Notes: a model not told the origin generated them from the sequence alone. Positions 32,466-43,450 are shown, numbered from the stretch's first letter. The stretch: DNA of 64,000 nt from Bacteroidaceae bacterium (GCA_017466325.1 JAFTUK010000055.1:1-64000), one strand, 5' to 3'. Translations and numbers: made by a program.

Positions 32466-32521
32466 GCGTAAGTGCATAATTCAATCCCCCCAACTTATTC
32501 AAGGAAATAACATAACAAGAT

Positions 32522-34261
32522 ATGACAAAAGGTATAGTTAGTGGCGTAGTCTCCAACATGGTGACACTCCGTGTGGACGGACCTGTCCTGCAGGGCGAGA
32601 TATGCTACATTACGACTGGCGGCGACCGCCTGATGGCCGAGGTCATCAAGGTCGTGGGCAGCGACGTGTACGTTCAGGTGTTTGAAAGTACACGTGGCTT
32701 GAAGGTAGGCTCCCAGGCCGAATTCACCGGACACCAGCTGGAAATCCAGTTGGGCCCCGGTATGCTGAGTAAGAACTACGACGGTCTGCAGAACGACCTC
32801 GACAAGATGGACGGCGTCTTCCTGCGCCGCGGCCAGTACACCGCTCCTCTGGACGAGGACCGCCTGTGGGACTTCGAACCCATCGTTAAGGCCGGCGACC
32901 GTGTGCAGGGCAGCGACTGGCTGGGCAAGGTGGAGGAGAACCACCAGCCTCTGAAGATCATGGCTCCCTTCCAGATGGAGGGCACTGCCGTGGTGAAGAG
33001 CATAGTTCCCGCAGGTCAGTACAAGGTGAACGACACCATTGCCGTGCTGACCACCGAGGCTGGCGAGGACATCAACGTGACCATGGTACAGCACTGGCCC
33101 GTGAAGTTCGCCATGACCAACTACAAGGAGAAGCCCCGTCCATTCAAGTTGCTGGAAACAGGCGTGCGTACCATAGACACCTTCAACCCCATTGTAGAGG
33201 GCGGTACAGGTTTCATTCCCGGTCCCTTCGGTACGGGTAAGACCGTGCTTCAGCATGCCATATCAAAGCAGGCAGAGGCCGACATCGTTATCATCGCCGC
33301 CTGTGGTGAGCGTGCCAACGAGGTTGTGGAAATCTTCACCGAGTTCCCCGAACTCATCGACCCCCATACAGGCCGCAAGTTGATGGAGCGTACCATCATC
33401 ATCGCCAACACCTCCAACATGCCCGTTGCCGCCCGTGAGGCATCAGTGTACACCGCCATGACCATGGCCGAGTACTACCGCTCCATGGGTCTGCGCGTGC
33501 TGCTGATGGCCGACTCCACCTCCCGTTGGGCACAGGCTCTGCGCGAGATGAGTAACCGTATGGAGGAACTTCCCGGTCCCGATGCCTTCCCCATGGACTT
33601 GGGAGCGCTGGTGGCCAACTTCTACGGTCGTGCCGGATACGTTTACCTGAACAATGGCGAGGTGGGCAGCGTTACCTTCCTCGGTACCGTGTCTCCCGCC
33701 GGTGGTAACCTGAAGGAACCCGTAACCGAGAACACCAAGAAGGTTGCACGTTGCTTCTACGCTCTGGAACAGGACCGTGCCGACAAGAAGCGCTATCCTG
33801 CCGTCAACCCCATCGACTCTTATTCCAAGTATCTGGAGTATCCCGAGTTTGCCGAGTACATCAAGGGACACATCAACGAGGAGTGGATTCCCAAGGTTCT
33901 CGCCTTGAAGACACGCATGCAGCGCGGTAAGGAGATTGCCGAGCAGATCAACATTCTGGGTGACGACGGTGTGCCCGTGGAGTATCACGTTACCTTCTGG
34001 AAGTCCGAGATTATCGACTTCGTCATCCTCCAGCAGGATGCCTTCGACGAGATAGATGCCGTTACTCCCCTGGAGCGTCAGGAGGAGATACTGAACCTCG
34101 TTACCGCCATCTGCGACAAGGAGGATTATAAGTTCGTGGAGTTCGAGGAAGTTACCAGGTACTTCAAGAAGATGATCAACCTGTGCAAGCAGATGAACTA
34201 CTCTGTCTACAAGAGCGAGCAGTACTACGACTTCAAGAAGCAGGTAGAAGCAATGTTATAA
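32522..34261 (+). CDS. ntpA: V-type ATPase catalytic subunit A
   Basis: A 579-residue nucleotide-binding subunit. The P-loop GPFGTGKT is at residues 234-241, with T where S is more common. The A-subunit non-homologous insert lies about 115-190, and the DSTSRWAQALREMS segment carries the ATP-binding signature. It hydrolyses or makes ATP in the head, coupled to ion movement. Length and order fit bacterial A subunits. Followed 12 nt later by subunit B. Confidence 0.96.
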   Translation: MTKGIVSGVVSNMVTLRVDGPVLQGEICYITTGGDRLMAEVIKVVGSDVYVQVFESTRGLKVGSQAEFTGHQLEIQLGPGMLSKNYDGLQNDLDKMDGVFLRRGQYTAPLDEDRLWDFEPIVKAGDRVQGSDWLGKVEENHQPLKIMAPFQMEGTAVVKSIVPAGQYKVNDTIAVLTTEAGEDINVTMVQHWPVKFAMTNYKEKPRPFKLLETGVRTIDTFNPIVEGGTGFIPGPFGTGKTVLQHAISKQAEADIVIIAACGERANEVVEIFTEFPELIDPHTGRKLMERTIIIANTSNMPVAAREASVYTAMTMAEYYRSMGLRVLLMADSTSRWAQALREMSNRMEELPGPDAFPMDLGALVANFYGRAGYVYLNNGEVGSVTFLGTVSPAGGNLKEPVTENTKKVARCFYALEQDRADKKRYPAVNPIDSYSKYLEYPEFAEYIKGHINEEWIPKVLALKTRMQRGKEIAEQINILGDDGVPVEYHVTFWKSEIIDFVILQQDAFDEIDAVTPLERQEEILNLVTAICDKEDYKFVEFEEVTRYFKKMINLCKQMNYSVYKSEQYYDFKKQVEAML

Positions 34262-34273
34262 TATATATAAGGT

Positions 34274-35605
34274 ATGGCAACAGCATTTCAGAAAGTATAT
34301 ACAAAGATAAGCCAGATAACCAAGGCCACATGCTCCTTGAAGGCAAAGGGCGTGGGTTATGACGAACTGGCAACCATCAACGGCCGTCTGGCCCAGGTGG
34401 TAAAGATTGTGGGCGACGACGTTACCCTGCAGGTGTTTGAGGGTACCGGCGGTATCCCCACCAATGCCGAGGTTACCTTCCTTGGCAAGGCTCCCTCTCT
34501 GAAGGTGAGCGACGACCTGGCAGGCCGTTTCTTCAATGCCTACGGACATCCCATCGACGGAGGTCCCGAGATTGAGGGCAAGGAGGTGGAAATCGGCGGT
34601 CCTTCAGTGAACCCCGTGCGCCGCAAGCAGCCCAGCGAACTCATCGCCACCGGTATTGCAGGTATCGACCTGAACAACACCCTGGTGTCCGGTCAGAAGA
34701 TTCCCTTCTTCGCAGACCCCGACCAGCCCTTCAACGAGGTGATGGCAATGGTGGCCATGCGTGCCAAGGCCGACAAGATCATCCTGGGCGGTATGGGTAT
34801 GACCAACGATGACTATTACTTCTTCCGCAACACCTTCTCCAATGCAGGTGCGCTGGACAGAATCATATCCTTCATCAACACCACCGAGGACCCTGCCGTG
34901 GAGCGACTGCTCATTCCCGATATGGCGCTTACCGCAGCCGAGTACTTTGCCGTGGAGAAGCATGAGACCGTGCTGGTACTGCTCACCGACATGACATCGT
35001 ATGCCGACTCTCTGTCTATCGTAAGCAACCGTATGGACCAGATTCCTTCCAAGGACTCCATGCCCGGTTCGCTGTACTCCGACCTGGCCAAGATCTACGA
35101 GAAGGCCGTGCAGTTCCCCGAGAGCGTAGGTGGCGGTTCCATCACCATCATTGCCGTAACCACACTGAGCGGCGGCGACATCACCCATGCCGTGCCCGAC
35201 AACACGGGTTACATCACAGAGGGCCAGTTGTACCTGCGCCGCGACAGTGATGTGGGCAAGGTGGTAGTAGACCCCTTCCGTTCGCTGTCTCGTCTGAAGC
35301 AGTTGGTAGCAGGCAAGAAGACCCGCAAGGACCATGCCCAGGTGATGAACGCTGCCATCCGTCTGTATGCCGATGCCGCCAACGCAAAGACAAAGTTGGA
35401 GAACGGTTTCGACCTGACAGACTACGACAACCGTTGCCTGGACTATGCAAAGGACTACGCAGAGAAACTTCTGGCCATCGACGTGAACCTGAACACCGAG
35501 GAGATGCTGGACGTGACATGGTCCCTGTTCAACAAGCACTTCGAGTTGGAGGAACTTAATATCAAGAAGGAGTTTACCGACCAGTATTGGACTAAGAAAG
35601 GGTAG
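34274..35605 (+). CDS. ntpB: V-type ATPase subunit B
   Basis: A 443-residue non-catalytic nucleotide-binding subunit. It lacks a canonical P-loop, as expected for B. The family motifs are VNPVRRKQPSELIATGI.GID, FFRNTFSNAGALDRIISFIN and PDMALTAAEYFAVEKHETVLV. The C-terminal helical domain ends NIKKEFTDQYW. It alternates with A subunits in the hexameric head. Confidence 0.96.
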   Translation: MATAFQKVYTKISQITKATCSLKAKGVGYDELATINGRLAQVVKIVGDDVTLQVFEGTGGIPTNAEVTFLGKAPSLKVSDDLAGRFFNAYGHPIDGGPEIEGKEVEIGGPSVNPVRRKQPSELIATGIAGIDLNNTLVSGQKIPFFADPDQPFNEVMAMVAMRAKADKIILGGMGMTNDDYYFFRNTFSNAGALDRIISFINTTEDPAVERLLIPDMALTAAEYFAVEKHETVLVLLTDMTSYADSLSIVSNRMDQIPSKDSMPGSLYSDLAKIYEKAVQFPESVGGGSITIIAVTTLSGGDITHAVPDNTGYITEGQLYLRRDSDVGKVVVDPFRSLSRLKQLVAGKKTRKDHAQVMNAAIRLYADAANAKTKLENGFDLTDYDNRCLDYAKDYAEKLLAIDVNLNTEEMLDVTWSLFNKHFELEELNIKKEFTDQYWTKKG

Positions 35606-35684
35606 GTTCTATAAATTAGGTTTGAGTGAATTATTGCCTATCGTGCCGTATATTCTTTGTCTGATAGAAGGAACATAGCGGGCT

Positions 35685-35765
35685 ATGGGACTGATGGAAG
35701 ACAAGGAAGAGACAAACGAGAGACAAGAAATCACCAAAGTTCTAATGGAACTTACCTACAAATAA
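35685..35765 (+). CDS. Possible 26-residue peptide in the B-D gap of the V-ATPase operon
   Basis: A short acidic frame (MGLMEDKEETNERQEITKVL, ending MELTYK) fills the only sizeable gap in the operon (191 bp). It could be a chance frame, a leader peptide, or the vestige of a lost subunit gene. No family similarity is visible and the call is tentative. Confidence 0.25.
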   Translation: MGLMEDKEETNERQEITKVLMELTYK

Positions 35766-35796
35766 TTAAACTAATTTGTAGTACCTACCAATAGTC

Positions 35797-36444
35797 ATGG
35801 CAATAAAATATCAGTTTAACAAAACGTCGCTGCAGGCCCTGGAGAAGAACCTGAAGATGCGCCAGCGTACCTTGCCTATCATCAAGAGCAAGGAGACGGC
35901 ACTGCGTCTTGAGGTGAAGAAGTGCAAGGACGAGGCCGAGGTGCTGGAGGAAAGGCTCCAGCAGCAGATAGAAGGCTACGAGTCCATGTATGCTCTGTGG
36001 GGAGAGTTTGACGCCTCGCTGGTGTCGCTCAAGGACGTGGAACTCGGCGAGAAGAAGATTGCCGGTGTGCGCGTGCCCTTGTTGCTGAACATCAGCCTGG
36101 AGGTCCAGCCCTTCGGACTTTTCTCTGCCCCCAAGTGGTACTTCGACGGAATACAACTCCTGCAGGGACTGGCCAAGACGGCCGTGGAGCGCGAATTCGT
36201 GCTGGCAAAACTGGACCTGCTGGACCATGCCCGCCGAAAGACCACACAGAAGGTGAACCTCTTTGAGAAGGTGCAGATTCCCGGCTATCAGGAGGCCATA
36301 CGCAAGATTAAGCGCTTCATGGAGGACGAGGAGAACCTGTCCAAGTCCAGCCAGAAGATTCTGAAGAGCCTTCAGGCCAAGCGCGCACAGGCAGTGGAAC
36401 CCGAATCATCAGCAGAAGGAGAGGAGGTAGAGGCTTATGATTGA
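35797..36444 (+). CDS. ntpD: V-type ATPase subunit D
   Basis: A 215-residue central-shaft subunit made of two long helices: KYQFNKTSLQALEKNLKMRQRTLPIIKSKE at the start and RRKTTQKVNLFEKVQIPGY..AIRKIKRFMEDEE near the end form the antiparallel coiled coil that turns inside the A/B head. The C-terminus is acidic. The stop lies 8 nt inside the following subunit I gene. Confidence 0.93.
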   Translation: MAIKYQFNKTSLQALEKNLKMRQRTLPIIKSKETALRLEVKKCKDEAEVLEERLQQQIEGYESMYALWGEFDASLVSLKDVELGEKKIAGVRVPLLLNISLEVQPFGLFSAPKWYFDGIQLLQGLAKTAVEREFVLAKLDLLDHARRKTTQKVNLFEKVQIPGYQEAIRKIKRFMEDEENLSKSSQKILKSLQAKRAQAVEPESSAEGEEVEAYD

Positions 36445-38302
36445 AAAGATGAAGAAGTTCACCTTCTTGGTGACTGACCGCGAATACGAGAGTTTCATAG
36501 AGACCATCCGCGAACTGGGCGTCGTACACGTCACCCAGTTGCAGCAGGGTGCCACCAGCACCGAGTTGCAGGAGGCAATCTATCTGGAGCGCCGATACTC
36601 TACAGCACTCGACTTCCTGAAGATTTACGGCAAAAAGTATGCATTGAAGTTAGGTGTGCAGACTCCCGAGTACGACACTCCACTCAGCCTCTTGGAGAAG
36701 GTGGAGGGCCTGCAGGCGCAGGAGAACGCCCTGCTCCACGAGGAGGACGAACTGAAGAAGGAGTTTGAAATGCTCGACCCCTGGGGCGACTTCTCTCCCG
36801 AGAAGGTGCAGAACCTGGCCGAGACCATAGGTATGGAGATTCACTTCTACCGTTGCACCAGCAAGAGGTTCAAGGCAGAGTGGCTGGACCAGTTCTTTGC
36901 CGTACCCGTCAACGAGTATGACAAGAAGACTTACTTTGTCACCTTCTCCGAGACACGTCCGGAGATACAGGCGGAACACCTCACCCTGCCACAGAAATCA
37001 CTCTCTCAGGTGCATGCCGAGATAGGCGAGGTGAAGAAGCAGAAGTTCATGGTGCGCCAGCAGATGTCGGCCGTGGCCAATAGTCTGCTCCCCGTTCTGG
37101 AGGCAGGACGTGTGGAGGTGGAGAACGAGATTTCCTTTACTAAGGTGCATCTCAGTTCGGAGAAGACCTGTGGCGATGTCCTGCACCTGATGCTCGGTTG
37201 GGTGCGTGCCGATTCTACCGCTCCCCTTACCGAATACCTCGACAGGGAACACATCTACTACGAGATGGAGGATCCTGCCTTTGAGGACGATGTTCCCGTG
37301 CATATCACCAACGGACGCTTCTCGAGTCTGTTTGAGCCCATCCTGAAGATGTACTCCCTGCCCAACTACAACGACCTTGACCCCACGCAGTTCTTTGCCC
37401 CCTTCTTCATGCTCTTCTTCGGATTGTGCATGGGCGATGCCGGTTACGGACTGCTCATACTCCTGGTGGGACTTATACTTGCGAGGAAGCCGGCCGAGGA
37501 CATGAAGGGCTACGGCAAACTGGCCATGTGGCTGGGCGGTGCCACCATTGTGTGTGGTCTGGCCACGGGTACTGTGTTCGGCATAGACCTTACACAACAG
37601 GACTGGGCCTTCATACAGCCAATCAAACCCTTCTTCCTGAATGACAACGGTGTCGGTCCCATCTTCGGTTATAGCCCCATGATGGTGCTGTCAGTGATAA
37701 TAGGTCTTGTGCAGGTAATTCTGGGCATGATACTGAAGGGATGCAAGGCAGCGAGAAACTACGGCTGGCCTTATGCCGTGGGAACCTTCTCATGGGTAGT
37801 GGCCTTGCTTGGAGCCATAGTATTGTATGGCTTGCCTGCATGTGGGGTGGAACTTGCTGCATGGATCAGGTACATCCTCTTCGGAATAATAGGTATAAGT
37901 GCATTGGGTATATTCCTCTACAACAACCCGGCAAGTTATAAGAAACCGGCCTTGGGTGTGCTCAGCAATATCGGAGGAGGCGTATGGGAAACCTATGGCA
38001 TGGCCACCGGACTGCTGGGCGACCTGTTGAGCTACATCCGTCTGTTTGCCCTCGGTCTTACCGGCGGTGTGCTTGGCGGTGTGTTCAATACCCTGGCGCT
38101 GGATATGACAGCGGATTTCCCCCTGTGGGCACGCATATTGGTAATGGTACTGATCCTGCTTCTGGGTCATGGCATAACCTTTGCCCTCAGCATGATCAGT
38201 GCCTTCGTGCACCCCATGCGCCTTACCTTCGTGGAATTCTTCAAGAATGCCGACTTCACCGGCGGAGGCAAGCCCTATGATCCTTTACGTAAAATCAAAT
38301 AA
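36437..38302 (+). CDS. ntpI: V-type ATPase subunit I (a-subunit homologue)
   Basis: A 621-residue membrane subunit. The N-terminal 320 residues are cytoplasmic and helical. From FFAPFFMLFFGLCMGDAGYG onward come seven or eight membrane spans, and LLSYIRLFALGLTGG contains the essential Arg that faces the rotor ring. It forms the ion path with subunit K. The gene overlaps subunit D by 8 nt. Confidence 0.95.
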   Translation: MIEKMKKFTFLVTDREYESFIETIRELGVVHVTQLQQGATSTELQEAIYLERRYSTALDFLKIYGKKYALKLGVQTPEYDTPLSLLEKVEGLQAQENALLHEEDELKKEFEMLDPWGDFSPEKVQNLAETIGMEIHFYRCTSKRFKAEWLDQFFAVPVNEYDKKTYFVTFSETRPEIQAEHLTLPQKSLSQVHAEIGEVKKQKFMVRQQMSAVANSLLPVLEAGRVEVENEISFTKVHLSSEKTCGDVLHLMLGWVRADSTAPLTEYLDREHIYYEMEDPAFEDDVPVHITNGRFSSLFEPILKMYSLPNYNDLDPTQFFAPFFMLFFGLCMGDAGYGLLILLVGLILARKPAEDMKGYGKLAMWLGGATIVCGLATGTVFGIDLTQQDWAFIQPIKPFFLNDNGVGPIFGYSPMMVLSVIIGLVQVILGMILKGCKAARNYGWPYAVGTFSWVVALLGAIVLYGLPACGVELAAWIRYILFGIIGISALGIFLYNNPASYKKPALGVLSNIGGGVWETYGMATGLLGDLLSYIRLFALGLTGGVLGGVFNTLALDMTADFPLWARILVMVLILLLGHGITFALSMISAFVHPMRLTFVEFFKNADFTGGGKPYDPLRKIK

Positions 38303-38324
38303 AAATCAATATCAATTAAATTAA

Positions 38325-38783
<459 letters not shown>

Positions 38784-38819
38784 TTTAGCCAACTTATACA
38801 TAAGTAAATAGATTGATGG

Positions 38820-38841
38820 GGAGCGACTTGATGGTCGCTCC
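38820..38841 (+). terminator. Terminator of V-ATPase operon
   Basis: GGAGCGAC and GTCGCTCC form a stem with a 6-nt loop, followed by TCGTTTTTA, about 36 bp past the ntpK stop. Confidence 0.9.
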
Positions 38842-38862
38842 TCGTTTTTATTTAATCTCTGC

Positions 38863-38893
38863 TTTGTCGTCTAAAATTATTATAGTACCTTTG
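38863..38893 (+). promoter_or_regulatory. metG promoter
   Basis: TTTG (38863-38866), 19-nt spacer, TACCTTTG (38886-38893), directly after the V-ATPase terminator and 27 nt before the metG start. Confidence 0.8.
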
Positions 38894-38920
38894 TGGGCAG
38901 AATAATATATACGACAAGAA

Positions 38921-40978
38921 ATGGAAAAGAATTTCAAGAGAACTACCGTCACTTCGGCTCTGCCCTATGCCAATGGTCCTGTACATATCGGACACCTGGC
39001 TGGCGTGTATGTGCCGGCAGACATATATGTGCGCTACCTGCGACTGAAGGGGCGCGACGTGCTGTTCATAGGTGGCAGCGACGAGCATGGTGTGCCCGTA
39101 ACAATCCGTGCCCGCAAGGAGGGCATCAGCGTGCAGGAGGTGGTGGACCGATACCACGGCATCATCAAGGACTCCTTTGAGAAGTTCGGCATCTCCTTCG
39201 ATGTTTACTCGCGCACCAGCGGCCCCATACACCATCAGTTTGCCAGCGACTTCTTCAAGAAACTCTATGAGGAGGGCAAGTTCGTGGAGAAGGTGACGGA
39301 GCAGTTCTTTGACGAGGCTACAGGACGCTTCCTCTCCGACCGCAACATCAAGGGCGAGTGCCCCCGTTGCCATGCCGCCGATGCCTACGGCGACCAGTGC
39401 GAGAAGTGCGGTGCAACGCTCTCTCCCGAGGAACTTATCAACCCCTACAATGCCGAGACGGGCAACCCCCTGGTGCAGAAAGAGACCAAGCACTGGTATC
39501 TGCCCCTTGACAAGGACCAGGAGTGGCTGGAGAAGTGGATTCTGGAGGAGCACAAGGAATGGCGACCCAACGTGTACGGCCAGTGCAAGAGTTGGCTGGA
39601 CGGAGGTCTGCACCCCCGTGCCGTGACACGCGACCTGGACTGGGGCATCCCCGTTCCCGTGGAGGGTGCCGACGGTAAGGTGCTCTACGTGTGGTTCGAC
39701 GCTCCCATTGGTTATATCAGCAACACCAAGGAACTCTGCGACGCACGTCCCGAACTGGGCTCGTGGGAGACCTGGTGGAAGGACCCCGAGACACGTCTGG
39801 TGCACTTCATCGGCAAGGACAACATCGTATTCCACTGCATCGTCTTCCCAGCCATGCTCAAGGCCCACGGTGGTTATATCCTGCCCGACAACGTGCCTTC
39901 CAACGAGTTCCTGAATCTGGAGGGCAACAAGATTTCAACCAGCAAGAACTATGCCGTATGGCTCAATGAATACCTTGTGGACATGCCCGGCCGTCAGGAC
40001 GAACTGCGCTATGTGCTCACAGCCAACGCTCCCGAGACAAAGGACAACGACTTCACCTGGGCCGACTATCAGGCACGTTGCAACAACGAACTGGTGGCCG
40101 TCTATGGCAACTTCGTGAACCGCGCCCTGCAACTTACCCAGAAGTACTACGAGGGACGTGTGCCTGCCTGTGGCGAACTGACCGACTATGACCGCGAAAC
40201 TCTGGCCGAGTTCTGCGGTGTGAAGGAGAAACTAGAGGCTCTGCTGGAGAACTTCCGCTTCCGCGATGCTCTGAAGGAGGCCATGAACCTGGCACGCATC
40301 GGCAACAAGTACATAGCCGACTGCGAACCCTGGAAGGTCATCAAGACCGACCCCGAGCGCGTGAAGACCAACATAAACATATCCCTGCAACTCACCGCCA
40401 ACCTGGCCATAGCCTTCGAACCCTTCCTGCCCTTCAGCAGCAAGCGCCTCAGGGAGATGCTTGCCATGGACACCTTCTCATGGGAAGACCTCGGCAGCAC
40501 CGCCCTCATGCAGGAAGGACACCAGATGCCCAAGCCCGAACTGCTCTTCACCAAGATTGAGGACGAGGCCATCGCCCAGCAGGTGAAGAAACTGGAGGAC
40601 ACCGTAAAGGCCAACGAGGAGGCTGCCTACGTGGCAGCACCCGTGAAGCCCACCGTATCTTTCGAGGACTTCGAGAAACTTGACATCCGTGTTGGTCTCG
40701 TGAAGGCTTGCGAGAAGGTGAAGAAGAGCAAGAAACTGCTGAAGTTCACCCTGGACGACGGCAGCGGCCAGGACCGTACCATCCTCTCCGGCATTGCCCA
40801 GTGGTACGAACCCGAGCAACTCGTAGGCAAGCGTGTCCTGTTCATTGCCAACTTCGAGCCACGCAAGATGATGGGCGAGGAATCCCACGGCATGATACTC
40901 TCCGCCGTAAACTTCAATGGCGACCTCTCCGTAACCACCACCATAAATGACGTGAAGGGCGGCAGCCAGGTAGGGTAG
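38921..40978 (+). CDS. metG: Methionyl-tRNA synthetase with C-terminal tRNA-binding domain
   Basis: A 685-residue class I synthetase that charges tRNA-Met. The HIGH motif is at residues 22-25. The zinc knuckle [18 protein letters not shown] shows two CxxC pairs. The KMSKS-loop equivalent is KISTSK at 337-342. An anticodon-binding helical domain follows, and the C-terminal 110 residues (from [20 protein letters not shown]) form an EMAP-II/Trbp111-type OB fold that aids tRNA binding and dimerisation. Length is typical for Bacteroidetes. Confidence 0.97.
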   Translation: MEKNFKRTTVTSALPYANGPVHIGHLAGVYVPADIYVRYLRLKGRDVLFIGGSDEHGVPVTIRARKEGISVQEVVDRYHGIIKDSFEKFGISFDVYSRTSGPIHHQFASDFFKKLYEEGKFVEKVTEQFFDEATGRFLSDRNIKGECPRCHAADAYGDQCEKCGATLSPEELINPYNAETGNPLVQKETKHWYLPLDKDQEWLEKWILEEHKEWRPNVYGQCKSWLDGGLHPRAVTRDLDWGIPVPVEGADGKVLYVWFDAPIGYISNTKELCDARPELGSWETWWKDPETRLVHFIGKDNIVFHCIVFPAMLKAHGGYILPDNVPSNEFLNLEGNKISTSKNYAVWLNEYLVDMPGRQDELRYVLTANAPETKDNDFTWADYQARCNNELVAVYGNFVNRALQLTQKYYEGRVPACGELTDYDRETLAEFCGVKEKLEALLENFRFRDALKEAMNLARIGNKYIADCEPWKVIKTDPERVKTNINISLQLTANLAIAFEPFLPFSSKRLREMLAMDTFSWEDLGSTALMQEGHQMPKPELLFTKIEDEAIAQQVKKLEDTVKANEEAAYVAAPVKPTVSFEDFEKLDIRVGLVKACEKVKKSKKLLKFTLDDGSGQDRTILSGIAQWYEPEQLVGKRVLFIANFEPRKMMGEESHGMILSAVNFNGDLSVTTTINDVKGGSQVG

Positions 40979-40999
40979 GGCGCTAAACAATAATACGTC

Positions 41000-41044
41000 A
41001 ATCCGTCTCCAAACTATATGTCATTGAAGGTTTGGAGACGGATT
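41000..41044 (+). terminator. metG terminator
   Basis: AATCCGTCTCCAAAC pairs with GTTTGGAGACGGATT, a 15-bp perfect stem, followed by GTTTTTGG; 22 bp after the metG stop. Confidence 0.9.
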
Positions 41045-41059
41045 GTTTTTGGTTAATAG

Positions 41060-41097
41060 AATAGTCCCAACCGAATGTTGCTTCGATTGGGACTATT
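41060..41097 (-). terminator. Probable terminator of Na/Pi cotransporter gene
   Basis: AATAGTCCCAA and TTGGGACTATT form an 11-bp stem just beyond the minus-strand gene at 41124. The T tract is weak, so efficiency is uncertain. Confidence 0.6.
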
Positions 41098-41123
41098 GTG
41101 CATGATGAGATTTGATACCGTTG

Positions 41124-42860
41124 TTATCTGCGCACGAAGTTCTTTTCCAGTTCCTGCGAGATGTTGATGATGAAGTCGCCCATGCGCTCCAACTGGTTCA
41201 CGATGTCTATGTAGTAGACACTCGTCTGGTAGTTCTTCCTGCCGTCCTCTATTTCCTCAATCTCTGCGTCGCGCAGGTCGTTGCGGAGATAGTTGATGCG
41301 GTCCTCGGCATTGTAGGCGTTGGAAATCTCCTCCAGGGTTCCCTTATGGACACCTGACAGGTTGGTTATCATGGCATCGTAGGCATTGTCCACGGCATCC
41401 ACCATGCCTTCCAGTTTCTTGATGGTGTCGTCGTCGAAGGACTTGTTGTGCACGTTCCTTCTGGACAGGATGCGGCTTATTGCCTCGCCAGAGTCGCCCA
41501 GTGATTCCAGTTCCTTGATGATCTTGTACATTGCCTTTATCTGCTTGGAGGTGTCCTCGCTGATGCTATCGGAAGAGACTCCGTTCAGGAAGGTGGCAAT
41601 CTCGTATTCTACACGGTCGGAGATTTCCTCGTACTTGATGAGTTTCTTGCTCAGTTCATCGAACTTGTCCTCCTTCTTCTCGCCGATGGCAGCCTTGGCA
41701 TAGGAAAGGCCCTTTCTGGAAATCTGTGCAAAGTGTATGATTTCGTTGAAGGCCTGCTCCATGCAGAGTTCGGGTGTGGCCAAGGGACCTGCGGAGATGT
41801 ACTTCAGGCGGAATACCTCGGCTTCCTGATCCTTGGGCGCCTTGATGATAAGCACCACGGCCTTCTCTATGTATTTGATGAACCAGATGAGGATGAAGGT
41901 GTTGATGGTGTTGAACAGGGTGTGGAGCATGGACAGGCCATAGAGGGCTGCCACACCTTCGTCGGTATTGGGACCGTTCACGGCAAAGCCTTCGGCCGAG
42001 GGATCGGGCAAACCGAATACCGTAGAGGTGACGAAGCCAACCAAACTAAGGAAGGGCTTGTAGAGAGTCAGTGCCCAGAGCACACCGAACACGTTGAAGA
42101 TGGTATGCGACATGGCAGCACGCTTTGCCTGGGTGTTACCCACCGAGGCTGCAATGTTGGCGGTGATGGTGGTGCCTATGTTCTCGCCCAATACCATGGC
42201 ACATGCCATCTCGAAGGGTATCCATCCCATGCTGAGCATGATGAGGGTGATGGCCATGGTGGCAGAGGAGGACTGGAGCACGAGGGTCAGTATCGTGCCG
42301 AAGACGAGGAACAGGAGCACGGAACCGAAGCCGTGGCTTGACCAGGTCTTGACGAAATCAAGCACCTCGGGTGTCTCGTTGAGGTCGGGTACGGATTCCT
42401 TCATGAAAGAAAGGCCGAGGAACAGAAGGCAGAAGCCCACGATGAGTTCGCCGATGTTCTGGCGCTGGTTCTTCTTGGAGTTGGAGAAGAGGAAGCCGAA
42501 TAGCATCAGGGGAACGGCAAGGATGGAGATATCGGCCTTGAAACCAAGCCATGATACGAGCCATGCCGTTACCGTGGTACCTATGTTGGCACCCATGATT
42601 ACGCCTATGGCCTGATACAGGGTAAGAAGTCCGGCATTGACGAAACTAACCACCATTACGGTAGTGGCCGAAGAGGACTGGATTACGCTTGTGATGCCAA
42701 GTCCGGTGAGCACTCCCTTGAAGGGGTTTGATGTCATGGCAGAGAGCAGGCTCCTCAGTTTGTCGCCCGACGCTTTCTGCAGACCTGAACTCATCAGGTT
42801 CATGCCATAAAGGAACATACCCAATGCTCCTAAGAGGGTAAAGATTTGTAGAATTCCCAT
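41124..42860 (-). CDS. Na/Pi cotransporter family protein with PhoU-like C-terminus
   Basis: A 578-residue inner-membrane transporter. Two inverted repeats carry the substrate motif: QSSSATT at residues 61-67 and LQSSSATMA around 195-203. About eight to ten spans run up to residue 335. The remaining 240 residues are soluble and helical, resembling PhoU, which may regulate transport. Expected to import phosphate with sodium (NptA/YjbB-like). It stands alone between metG and a small secreted-protein gene. Confidence 0.92.
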   Translation of the reverse strand: MGILQIFTLLGALGMFLYGMNLMSSGLQKASGDKLRSLLSAMTSNPFKGVLTGLGITSVIQSSSATTVMVVSFVNAGLLTLYQAIGVIMGANIGTTVTAWLVSWLGFKADISILAVPLMLFGFLFSNSKKNQRQNIGELIVGFCLLFLGLSFMKESVPDLNETPEVLDFVKTWSSHGFGSVLLFLVFGTILTLVLQSSSATMAITLIMLSMGWIPFEMACAMVLGENIGTTITANIAASVGNTQAKRAAMSHTIFNVFGVLWALTLYKPFLSLVGFVTSTVFGLPDPSAEGFAVNGPNTDEGVAALYGLSMLHTLFNTINTFILIWFIKYIEKAVVLIIKAPKDQEAEVFRLKYISAGPLATPELCMEQAFNEIIHFAQISRKGLSYAKAAIGEKKEDKFDELSKKLIKYEEISDRVEYEIATFLNGVSSDSISEDTSKQIKAMYKIIKELESLGDSGEAISRILSRRNVHNKSFDDDTIKKLEGMVDAVDNAYDAMITNLSGVHKGTLEEISNAYNAEDRINYLRNDLRDAEIEEIEDGRKNYQTSVYYIDIVNQLERMGDFIINISQELEKNFVRR

Positions 42861-43032
42861 TGTTGTTTATTTGTTTGTAAATGAATGCTATGAAAGTAGG
42901 GTATAATGCCATGTATTGCGAGTGCCCATGCAATACGTTGCTACGGGACTCGGAACACGGGGCGATATGCCTTACAACACGAGGCGATGAGGCTCGTGGC
43001 GGGTTGCCACAGCCCTCGGAAAAAGACATTCA

Positions 43033-43413
43033 CTAAATAATAAGTCTGCCAAAACTGACGAGCATGTCCGTAGGCTTGGCAAACGAAAATGGGGATGCGG
43101 TTGGGGGATTGCAGATAAAATGCCGCACCTTTAGGCTTGTCACCCTGTCGGCAGGCAGAAAATAAAAGCGGTTGTTGAGTGTGGTACTTTTCTTCTTTGC
43201 AAATTTCTGCGGACGTATCCCGTTGGCAGACGGCATCTGCCTCAGAACGTACAGTTCCGGGGCAATGTCTTGTGTGTCCGTACTGAAATATGCTGTTTCG
43301 GCGTATGCGCCATAGCCCTGATTCTCCTGCCCGGTGGAATCAGAACCGCTTGCACCATTGATAAAAGCAACTGCCATTACAATGGTAAATAGAAACCTCA
43401 GTATGTGTTTCAC
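43033..43413 (-). CDS. Small exported hypothetical protein
   Basis: About 126 residues if translation begins at the GTG at 43413, giving a signal peptide of KHILRFLFTIVMAVAFINGASG type. A longer frame reaches an ATG at 43485, but the TACCTTTG promoter box (43443-43450) lies between the two, so the longer start cannot be made from that promoter. The mature part is basic, with PQKFAKKKSTTLNNRFYFLP. No family is recognised. AT/GC content is like the neighbours. Confidence 0.6.
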   Translation of the reverse strand: MKHILRFLFTIVMAVAFINGASGSDSTGQENQGYGAYAETAYFSTDTQDIAPELYVLRQMPSANGIRPQKFAKKKSTTLNNRFYFLPADRVTSLKVRHFICNPPTASPFSFAKPTDMLVSFGRLII

Positions 43414-43442
43414 GCTTTTCGGTGCAATGTGCTTCGCCTGTA

Positions 43443-43450
43443 CAAAGGTA
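43443..43450 (-). promoter_or_regulatory. -7 element for the small exported protein gene
   Basis: TACCTTTG on the minus strand, about 30 nt before the GTG at 43413. It decides the start choice for the downstream gene. Confidence 0.55.

Noticed and set aside
31278..32477. 399-codon minus-strand frame opposite V-ATPase subunit E and DUF2764
   Set aside because: Antisense to two operon genes with proper spacing and motifs; no evidence of coding.
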